A stretch of 6,463 bases of DNA from Candidatus Methanomethylicia archaeon (lineage in GTDB: Archaea > Thermoproteota > Methanomethylicia > Methanomethylicales > Methanomethylicaceae). The position numbers were made by a program, and so were the translations under genes. Positions 1 through 5,063 of this stretch are shown piece after piece. Numbering within the stretch: the stretch's first letter is position 1; each line of letters opens with the position of its first letter. The notes under the pieces were generated by a model, which did not search any database, was not told where the DNA came from, and worked only from the letters and a program-made list of their open reading frames with translations. The stretch spans positions 1-6,463 of the forward strand of contig JANHAI010000061.1 of NCBI GenBank assembly GCA_024464205.1. Reading direction: 5' to 3'.

Positions 1-408
1 CGCGGCATGAGGGTCTTTGTCGTAAAGCACACGCCCGAAGAGCCTGCGATCCAGGACAATAAGGGGAAGGATACATGGCGATTCAGGGAGGCGGGCGCGT
101 TCGCCTCAGCCATAATCTCTTCAAGCGGGCAGATCGCCCTCGCCGCTGTGGGGGTGAGCCTCGAAGCCCTGCTTGAGGTTGCAGGTTCGTTGGGCGCTGA
201 CCTCGTGATCTGCGAGGGGTTCAAAGCATCCCATCTCAAAAAGATCGCGATCGCAGAAGGGGAATTGGGCCCTCTCTCTCTTCTTGAGAACCTAGTTGCG
301 GTTGTCTCGAAGGGTCCCAAACCGGCCGCTGGCAATCTCGTAGCCCTGCCGTTCGATGGCTCCAAAGTGGCTGACTTTATCCTTTCCTTGATGGGGGAGG
401 CTCCATGA
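1..408 (+). CDS. mobB: MobB-like molybdopterin-guanine dinucleotide biosynthesis GTP-binding protein (5' end missing)
   Basis: C-terminal part of a MobB-family protein, a GTP-binding accessory factor that partners MobA when GMP is attached to molybdopterin. The frame is open from base 1 (codons R-G-M-R-V), so the ATG at base 7 is probably internal. In this family the stretch VVKHT (codons 7-11) follows the P-loop strand and helix, and the Walker A GxxxxGKT itself is not in the window, so about 25-35 residues are likely missing. Visible family features are KHT, the GKDTWRFREAGA block (codons 22-33; the family usually has GKDSWRHREAGA), and EGFK at codons 72-75. The 135 codons present fit a family of roughly 160-175 residues. 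The stop codon overlaps the moaA ATG (ATGA), indicating translational coupling in a cofactor operon. Family assignment is confident; the true start cannot be seen. Confidence 0.88.
   Translation, partial: RGMRVFVVKHTPEEPAIQDNKGKDTWRFREAGAFASAIISSSGQIALAAVGVSLEALLEVAGSLGADLVICEGFKASHLKKIAIAEGELGPLSLLENLVAVVSKGPKPAAGNLVALPFDGSKVADFILSLMGEAP
396..400 (+). promoter_or_regulatory. SD site of moaA
   Basis: GGAGG lies 4 bases before the ATG at 405, inside the last codons of mobB. It fixes the moaA start and supports coupled translation through the ATGA overlap. Confidence 0.75.
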
Positions 409-1325
409 AGGACCTCTTCGGGAGGGAGATACGGGGCCTCAGAATCAGCCTCACCCAGAGGTGCAACCTCAACTGCGTGTACTGCCACCACGAAGGGGAG
501 TCTGCTGCAAGAAGTGAGATGACCGCCGATGAGGTGATTAGGATTCTGGGCGTCGCAAAAACAGTGGGCGTGAGGAGGGTTAAGTACACCGGAGGGGAGC
601 CGCTGCTCAGGGAAGACCTCGCCGAGATTGTCCGGAGGACATTGGAGCTCGAGATGGACGATGTGGCGATCACCACGAACGGCTCCCTCTTGGCAAAGCA
701 AGCCCAGGCACTTGCCGGAGCGGGCCTCAAGCGGATGAACATATCCCTCCCCAGCATAAACCCGTGCGTCTACTCTTCGCTAACAAAGGGCGAGATAAAG
801 GACACTTTTAGGGGAATAGCTTTGGCGAAGTCGCTCGGCATGGAGATCAAGATCAACGTGGTGATCATGAAAGGGATAAACGAGTCAGAGGTCGACGAGC
901 TCATTGACTATTCCAAAGGGGTGGGCTGCTCTCTCCAGCTCATTGAGCTCGAGGATCTGAACCTTGATAGAGGATTCTTCAACGATCACCACATCGACCT
1001 CGGATCGTTGGAGCAGCGCCTCGCGTCAAAAGCTGACCAGATAGAGGAGAGGTTGGGCATGAACGGGAGGCGCCGGTACATCTTCGGGGACTCGCTCATG
1101 GTTGAGGTCGTGAGGGCGACTAACAACCCCCACTTCTGCATGGGATGCACGAGGCTCAGGATAACCAGCGACGGGAAGCTGAAGCCATGCCTGATGCGGA
1201 GCGACAACCTCGTGGACGTCCTCGGCCCGATCAGGCAGGGGGCTCCAGACAGCTACCTGAGACTTTTATTCGAGAAGGCCATCGCAAGGAGATCGCCATA
1301 CTATGTGGGGCCTAGCCTTCAGTGA
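405..1325 (+). CDS. moaA: MoaA, GTP 3',8-cyclase (radical SAM, molybdenum cofactor step 1)
   Basis: A radical-SAM enzyme that, in this family, converts GTP to 3',8-cyclo-7,8-dihydro-GTP, the first step of molybdopterin synthesis (MoaC acts next). The 306 residues match archaeal MoaA length. The N-terminal SAM cluster motif CxxxCxxC is Cys20, Cys24 and Cys27, within QRCNLNCVYCHHEG. The SAM-contacting GGEP is at residues 63-66 and a TTNGS strand follows. The second 4Fe-4S cluster, which binds GTP in MoaA, has Cys245, Cys248 and Cys262 (CX2CX13C), with the RLR pair Arg250/Arg252 between them; this second cluster separates MoaA from other radical-SAM enzymes. The start is set by a strong SD and the overlap with mobB. 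Oddity: the C-terminus ends ...YYVGPSLQ and lacks the Gly-Gly tail that is functionally important in bacterial and human MoaA. The 3' end overlaps rfcL, which runs the other way, by 14 bases. Confidence 0.95.
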   Translation: MKDLFGREIRGLRISLTQRCNLNCVYCHHEGESAARSEMTADEVIRILGVAKTVGVRRVKYTGGEPLLREDLAEIVRRTLELEMDDVAITTNGSLLAKQAQALAGAGLKRMNISLPSINPCVYSSLTKGEIKDTFRGIALAKSLGMEIKINVVIMKGINESEVDELIDYSKGVGCSLQLIELEDLNLDRGFFNDHHIDLGSLEQRLASKADQIEERLGMNGRRRYIFGDSLMVEVVRATNNPHFCMGCTRLRITSDGKLKPCLMRSDNLVDVLGPIRQGAPDSYLRLLFEKAIARRSPYYVGPSLQ

Positions 1326-2532
1326 CCCAGCTGGCAAGGTCTGACGCCTTGCCCTTCTCCATCATGGCCTCTATGTAGGGGAGATATTCTGATGCCGCCT
1401 TCCTCAACGACACGTGCTCCCGCCTCCCTATCTCCTTCAGCAGTTCCTTCTTGATCCCCCTGGTTTCCTTTGTCGCACCCATCATGCTGATACGCCTCGG
1501 GAACGAGTATTTTGCGAACTCGTAGGCCCCCCTCTTCGCCATAGCTGCCCCGCCGGTCGCCAGCTCGACTGCGTAGGGGATGAGATCCCACATCTGCCTT
1601 CGGGATGAATTGGAGAGGTAGACGTCAGCCTTGGAGAGCCAAGTGTAGGCAAAGTCCCTCTCAGCTGGGTCTTGATACTGGAGTGGTATGTTCTCGTTCA
1701 GCCACTGGAGGAGCATCTGGATGTCGACATCAGCCCCGTCAGCAGCCAGCTTGGCGTCAAGGCAGCCCTCAGCCGAGAAGACGTCCTTCATGACGTCGAA
1801 GATCCCTTTCTGCTGCAGCCGCGGGTAGAGGGTCCCGACGTCCTCCTCCCCGATCTCCTTTTTACCGACCGCTATCATCTGGAAGTCATTTATGGCCGCC
1901 CTGAGGTCGCCGTTTGCCCATTCAGCTATCTTGCCAAGCGCCTCCTCAGAGGCGCTGACGCCAGCCATCCTCGCAACCTTCCTCAGCTGGACCTGGACGC
2001 TAGGCCTCGCAACCCTCCTGAACTTGATCATCTCGCACGCCTCCCTCAGCGCCCTGAACTTCGGGTCCCAGGGGTCATTGACCGCAGCGATGATCGGGTA
2101 CTTCGATTCCCTTATCAGCGCGACTATTGCCCCCAGCCCGCCCCTGTCCTCCCTTCCGGAGATGCCGTCGAGCTCGTCAAGGAATATTATTTTGGACCCT
2201 TTGCCGAAGAGCGAGGACTGGAGGGCTGCCCCGCCAGCCACCTCGTTGACTAGCTGCTCTGTCCTGAAGTCACTCGCGTTCATCTCGACTAGCTCGGCGC
2301 CGAGCGCCTTCGCGACCAAGATCGCCGCTATGGTCTTCCCAGTCCCGGGTGGCCCATGCAGGAGCGCGGCCCCCTTCACAGCTTTCCCCGCCATCCTAGC
2401 CCTGGCCCACTCCAGGAGCTGCTCTGCTGCGCTGTAGTTGCCCGCGATCTCCGGGAGGGTCTGAGGCTTAAACCTCTCGGTCCACGGTAGGTTGCTCATC
2501 TCCTTAGGCTCAACTTTCGCGGTCCTGCTCAC
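1312..2532 (-). CDS. rfcL: Replication factor C large subunit (clamp loader)
   Basis: AAA+ ATPase subunit of the clamp loader, which opens and loads the PCNA ring at primer-template junctions; usually one RfcL joins four RfcS. The N-terminal PWTERFKPQTL is the RFC family signature. Walker A GPPGTGKT is at 60-67, Walker B around D119-E120, sensor 1 AVND at 150-153, and sensor 2 NGDLRAAIN at 207-215 (Arg211). The place where small subunits carry SRC reads REACEMIKF, as expected for a large subunit. A helical collar domain follows from about 230. At 406 residues it resembles the short crenarchaeal form rather than the ~480-residue euryarchaeal one. No canonical C-terminal PCNA-interacting box (Q..L..FF) is seen; only ASDLASWV at 396-403 resembles one. 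The start is GTG with a GGGGG SD 8 bases upstream; an ATG at 2499 (Met12) is an alternative. It follows rfcS by 67 bases. Confidence 0.95.
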   Translation of the reverse strand: MSRTAKVEPKEMSNLPWTERFKPQTLPEIAGNYSAAEQLLEWARARMAGKAVKGAALLHGPPGTGKTIAAILVAKALGAELVEMNASDFRTEQLVNEVAGGAALQSSLFGKGSKIIFLDELDGISGREDRGGLGAIVALIRESKYPIIAAVNDPWDPKFRALREACEMIKFRRVARPSVQVQLRKVARMAGVSASEEALGKIAEWANGDLRAAINDFQMIAVGKKEIGEEDVGTLYPRLQQKGIFDVMKDVFSAEGCLDAKLAADGADVDIQMLLQWLNENIPLQYQDPAERDFAYTWLSKADVYLSNSSRRQMWDLIPYAVELATGGAAMAKRGAYEFAKYSFPRRISMMGATKETRGIKKELLKEIGRREHVSLRKAASEYLPYIEAMMEKGKASDLASWVTEG

Positions 2533-2540
2533 CTTAGTCG

Positions 2541-2545
2541 CCCCC
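2541..2545 (-). promoter_or_regulatory. Probable SD of rfcL
   Basis: On the minus strand GGGGG lies 8 bases before the GTG at 2532. It favours the GTG start over the internal ATG at 2499, which has AAGGAG directly abutting it with no spacing. Confidence 0.5.
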
Positions 2546-2568
2546 TGCCACTGGCTCTGGCAGCTGCC
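2545..2568 (-). other. Inverted repeats between rfcS and rfcL
   Basis: Two overlapping symmetric elements sit in the 67-base gap. A 6-bp stem (CTGCCA/TGGCAG, bases 2545-2550 and 2558-2563) has a 7-base loop, and a perfect 10-base palindrome GGCAGCTGCC covers 2559-2568. They lie just upstream of the rfcL SD. There is no T-run after them, so they are not an obvious terminator. They could shape translation of rfcL or be chance in GC-rich sequence. Confidence 0.35.
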
Positions 2569-2599
2569 TTAGGATATGGGTAATGGGACTTGCCTAGCT

Positions 2600-3574
2600 T
2601 CATGGTTGCTGCCTGCTCCCTATCAGGGCTATCCTAGCGAGCATCGCGTTCAGCTGGATCTCGTCGGACCCGCCCTGAAGCATCCTGTACTCGGCTTCGC
2701 CCACCGCGTCTATCAGCTCGAGCCTGGCCCTTTCGTCAATGCTGATCCCCATCGCCTCCCTGTGGACCTGCTTCACTATATCCAACCCTGAGAGGCCGTA
2801 ATCGACCATGAGCCTGACCACCTTTGCCCTCGCGGCCACAAAGTCCCCTTTTATGGCATCGGAGAGGAGGTCCTTCACCTCCTTTGGGCTTACCCTGCCT
2901 GATATCCTGTAGATGATGGCGTCGTCCACCTCCTTGCTCGAGGCAGCCGCCGCTTGGAGCGTGTTGATCACCCGCCGCAGGTCGCCGCCCCCCACGTATA
3001 ATAGCGCCTCAAGGCCCTTCGGCGTAATCCTGACGCCCTCCTTCTCGCAGATCTCCTTGACTCGGGCCTTCACCTCCTCCCCCCTGAGTGGGATGAACCT
3101 GAAGAAAGCGCACCTCGACTGTATGGGCTCGATTATCCTGCTGAAGTAGTTGCACGCCAGTATGAACCTGCAGGTGTTCGTGTACATCTCCATAGTCCTC
3201 CGCAGGGCCTGCTGGGCGTCCGGCGTCAGGTTGTCCGCCTCGTCCAGCACCAAGATCTTGAACGGCGCATCGGCCATGCTCACCGTCCTGGCGAAGTCCT
3301 TGACGGTCGTCCTTATCACGTCTATGCCCCTCTCGTCGCTGGCGTTGAGCTCCAGGTAGTTCTGCCTGTAATCCTGGCCGTACAGATCGTGGGCGAGGCA
3401 CATCGCGGCCGTCGTCTTCCCTGTCCCCGGCGTCCCAGCGAAAAGGCAATGGGGCATGGATCGCTCCTTCACGAAGCGCTTGAGCCTCTCGACGATTTCG
3501 GTCTGGTTCACGATATCGTCGAGGGTCTTCGGCCTATACTTCTCGGTCCACATCACTTCGCGTAACTCTGACAA
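2600..3574 (-). CDS. rfcS: Replication factor C small subunit (clamp loader)
   Basis: Small AAA+ subunit of the PCNA clamp loader, normally present in four copies per complex and supplying most of the ATPase sites. At 324 residues it has the usual length. Motifs in order: RFC box MWTEKYRPKTLDDIV from residue 8, Walker A GTPGTGKT at 47-54, Walker B LVLDEAD at 108-114, sensor 1 ACN at 140-142, the trans-acting arginine-finger motif SRC at 153-155, sensor 2 GGDLRRVIN at 196-204 (Arg200), and a helical collar from about 230. The start is TTG at 3574, supported by AAGGGG 8 bases upstream; the ATG at 3553 (Met8) would also keep the RFC box but has no good SD. It is the first gene of an rfcS-rfcL operon read from the divergent promoter region at 3601-3620. 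No intein interrupts its P-loop, unlike mcm in this window. Confidence 0.96.
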   Translation of the reverse strand: MSELREVMWTEKYRPKTLDDIVNQTEIVERLKRFVKERSMPHCLFAGTPGTGKTTAAMCLAHDLYGQDYRQNYLELNASDERGIDVIRTTVKDFARTVSMADAPFKILVLDEADNLTPDAQQALRRTMEMYTNTCRFILACNYFSRIIEPIQSRCAFFRFIPLRGEEVKARVKEICEKEGVRITPKGLEALLYVGGGDLRRVINTLQAAAASSKEVDDAIIYRISGRVSPKEVKDLLSDAIKGDFVAARAKVVRLMVDYGLSGLDIVKQVHREAMGISIDERARLELIDAVGEAEYRMLQGGSDEIQLNAMLARIALIGSRQQP

Positions 3575-3582
3575 GAGAAAAA

Positions 3583-3588
3583 CCCCTT
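3583..3588 (-). promoter_or_regulatory. SD of rfcS that supports the TTG start
   Basis: AAGGGG on the minus strand is 8 bases from the TTG at 3574. With a transcription start predicted near 3590 from the TATA-like box, the leader would be about 16 bases and just contain this site. Confidence 0.55.
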
Positions 3589-3600
3589 ACGTAATCTCCT

Positions 3601-3608
3601 CTTATAAG
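3601..3608 (+). promoter_or_regulatory. Palindromic TATA-like box CTTATAAG (candidate promoter of the ECF S-component gene)
   Basis: CTTATAAG is its own reverse complement and so could act in either direction. Read on the plus strand, initiation about 26 bases on would fall near 3631, roughly 17 bases before the ATG at 3648. No purine-rich BRE is evident upstream, so the assignment is tentative. Confidence 0.4.
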
Positions 3609-3612
3609 TGGC

Positions 3613-3620
3613 ATATTTAA
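3613..3620 (-). promoter_or_regulatory. TATA-like box, candidate promoter of rfcS-rfcL
   Basis: The minus strand reads TTAAATAT here, a good archaeal TATA-like sequence. Initiation about 26 bases downstream (near 3590) fits just ahead of the rfcS SD and TTG. The BRE position (GTTTCGG) matches poorly. Confidence 0.45.
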
Positions 3621-3647
3621 CCGAAACGCTGAAAGCGCCCCTCGCCA

Positions 3648-4439
3648 ATGAGCCCATCGTGTTATACGTGCTGGAGGGCAACCGTAAAAAGCATGCATGA
3701 GAATGAAGAAGTGGCAGGTGCCAGAAGCGTGCTGAAGCCAAGGACCATACCTCAATTGGCATTCTACACCGGGCTGGTCGCCGTCGCCACGCTCATCTTC
3801 ACGATCTACGTCCCAGCCACAAGGGGGTACTTCAACGTGGGGGAATCCGCCGTCTTCCTCGTGGCACTGCTGGCGGGGGCAAGGGCAGGCGCCTTCGCAG
3901 GGGGCGTGGGGTCGATGATAGCCGACATAGTGCTCGGCTACTACTTCTTCGCGCCCGCGACGCTGCTGATAAAGGGGACCGAGGGAGGGATCCTCGGTTA
4001 CCTCGCCTCGAGGAAGCCCGCACTCTCCAGACGCGCTTGGAGGTTGCTCTCAGTTGCGGTCGGCGCAGCCCTCTTCGCCTGCATCTTCCTCGTCGGGTCG
4101 GTCTACTATGCGGGCGAGGCGGAGATCGGGATCGGCCTTCCATGGGCGGGCCAGCAGGTCATAACGGTGACGGTCCCGCCATGGTTCTGGGCCGCAATCG
4201 GGCTCTTCGCCGCCGGGGTGGTCGTCGCAGCATCTTTCGCCTCAAGGCCAGAGGTCGGGTATTCAGCTCTTTGTGCGTCCATCGCTGGGTCGGTGATGGT
4301 GGCGGGCTACTTCCTCTATGAGCAGCTGGTCCTGGGCTACGTAGCGATCGCCGAGGTGCCTTTCAACATAGGTCAGATCCTTGTCGGCATAGTCATCGCA
4401 ATCCCTGCATACAACTCCCTTAAAGCTTTAAAGAGGTAA
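3648..4439 (+). CDS. ECF transporter S component-like membrane protein, substrate unknown
   Basis: A very hydrophobic 263-residue protein with about six or seven predicted membrane segments (near residues 37-56, 67-96, 100-119, 132-152, 178-198, 204-224 and 238-256). The block GYFNVGESAVFLVALLAG (60-77), followed by a Gly/Ala-rich GGVGSMIADIVLGY helix and FAPATLLIKGTEG (101-113), matches the riboflavin-type ECF S-component family, whose members bind a vitamin or similar ligand and dock on a shared EcfA/EcfT module. The C-terminal PFNIGQILVGIVIAIP (238-253) also fits. It is longer than many S components because of a loop at about 153-178. The start is uncertain: ATG 3648 lacks an SD and gives a polar leader with CYTC; ATG 3693 (Met16) would begin just before the first membrane helix. 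No EcfA or EcfT gene is in view, so the ligand cannot be assigned; family confidence is moderate to good. Confidence 0.75.
   Translation: MSPSCYTCWRATVKSMHENEEVAGARSVLKPRTIPQLAFYTGLVAVATLIFTIYVPATRGYFNVGESAVFLVALLAGARAGAFAGGVGSMIADIVLGYYFFAPATLLIKGTEGGILGYLASRKPALSRRAWRLLSVAVGAALFACIFLVGSVYYAGEAEIGIGLPWAGQQVITVTVPPWFWAAIGLFAAGVVVAASFASRPEVGYSALCASIAGSVMVAGYFLYEQLVLGYVAIAEVPFNIGQILVGIVIAIPAYNSLKALKR
3662..3667 (+). promoter_or_regulatory. Alternative TATA-like box for a leaderless start at 3693
   Basis: TTATAC is centred about 28 bases before the in-frame ATG at 3693 (Met16 of the long form). That spacing would give a leaderless or nearly leaderless mRNA for a shorter membrane protein. The element is short and could be chance. 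Confidence 0.25.
4426..4433 (+). promoter_or_regulatory. TATA-like box CTTTAAAG, candidate promoter of gins23-mcm
   Basis: CTTTAAAG is preceded by TTAAAG, a plausible BRE-like context. It overlaps the last codons of the upstream membrane-protein gene (stop 4437-4439). Initiation near 4456 would give a leader of about 30 bases before the gins23 ATG, containing its SD-like GAAGGTAGG. Confidence 0.5.
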
Positions 4440-4471
4440 ATTACAAACTAGAAGCACTCAACCCCCCTCGA

Positions 4472-4480
4472 GAAGGTAGG
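4472..4480 (+). promoter_or_regulatory. SD-like site of gins23
   Basis: GAAGGTAGG ends 6 bases before the ATG at 4487 and supports that start. Confidence 0.5.
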
Positions 4481-4486
4481 ACTTTA

Positions 4487-5062
4487 ATGCCAAAGCGATC
4501 TTCAGAGAGCATAAGGTTCGCGCAGTTCCTCTACGAGGAGGACCTCGTCAGCGTGACCTTCCTGAAGCAGCTCCAGCCCGTCTCTGCAGGGGGGGCGCAG
4601 ATCGGGCCATTCGAGGAAGGAAAGGAGGGCAAGATCCCCCTATGGGTGGCGAAGGCCCTTGAGGCTGATGGGGTAGTTAAGATCAACTGGGAAGAGGGAT
4701 CTCTCAAGCCTAGCGAGCTTTACAAGCTCTCGTGGAAGGAGGAGAAGAACGAGGGCATCTCGCAGCTGCCGAAGCACTTCTACCCGAAGCTGCGGGCACT
4801 GCTTTGCGCGCTCAACGAGGCTATAAAGAAGAACCCGACCCACACCCTCCTCAACGAGCAAAGGCAGTCCCTCATGAAGGCGCAGGACCTCATTAACTGC
4901 AGGCTACAGAAGATACTGAGGCTTGCGATGGAAAGGAACCCCTCGAAAGCTTTAACTGAGGCGCTCGAGCCAGAAGAGAGGGCGCTCTACTCGGCCATAA
5001 GGTCGGAGATAGACGATTGGAGGCTTAAGCTCCTCTCAGAGGAGACAAAGCGAGGGGAATGA
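4487..5062 (+). CDS. gins23: Archaeal GINS complex subunit, probably Gins23
   Basis: GINS is a tetrameric replication factor that binds and stimulates MCM at the fork. This 191-residue protein begins with a small beta-rich segment (about 20-67) containing the hallmark turn IGPFEEGKEGKIPLWVAKAL, typical of the GINS B domain. It continues as a helical A domain from about 97 (HFYPKLRALLCALNEAI), with LQKILRLAM at 140-148 and the EPEERALYSAI helix at 161-171. The B-then-A order is that of Psf2/Psf3, hence Gins23; Gins51/15 proteins have A before B. Its place immediately before mcm also matches Gins23 in Sulfolobus and Pyrococcus (recalled, not searched). The start ATG has an SD-like site. The stop at 5060-5062 is one base from the mcm TTG, so the two genes are probably co-transcribed and translationally coupled. 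The family diverges strongly in sequence, so the paralogue label is less sure than GINS itself. Confidence 0.8.
   Translation: MPKRSSESIRFAQFLYEEDLVSVTFLKQLQPVSAGGAQIGPFEEGKEGKIPLWVAKALEADGVVKINWEEGSLKPSELYKLSWKEEKNEGISQLPKHFYPKLRALLCALNEAIKKNPTHTLLNEQRQSLMKAQDLINCRLQKILRLAMERNPSKALTEALEPEERALYSAIRSEIDDWRLKLLSEETKRGE
5052..5057 (+). promoter_or_regulatory. SD of mcm that fixes the TTG start
   Basis: GAGGGG lies 6 bases before the TTG at 5064, inside the last gins23 codons. The nearby ATG at 5059 is in another frame and stops after two codons; the next in-frame ATG (5088, residue 9) has no comparable site. Confidence 0.65.
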
Positions 5063-5063
5063 G

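Noticed and set aside
1672..2253. 193-codon plus-strand open frame opposite rfcL
   Set aside because: It lies entirely antisense to a strongly supported rfcL with all AAA+ motifs. Its translation is rich in Pro, Arg and Leu with no recognisable domain, as expected for a GC-rich shadow frame.
1892..2437. 181-codon plus-strand open frame rich in Ser, Ala and Pro opposite rfcL
   Set aside because: Low-complexity composition, and overlap with a certain gene; an artefact of codon bias.
3660..3674. CYTC (CxxC) at the N-terminus of the membrane protein as a metal-binding site
   Set aside because: It lies in a leader that may not be translated and has only one Cys pair, so a metal site is not supported.
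4440..4486. Possible terminator between the membrane-protein gene and gins23
   Set aside because: The 47-base gap has no convincing stem-loop and no T-run; it is better explained as leader and SD for gins23.
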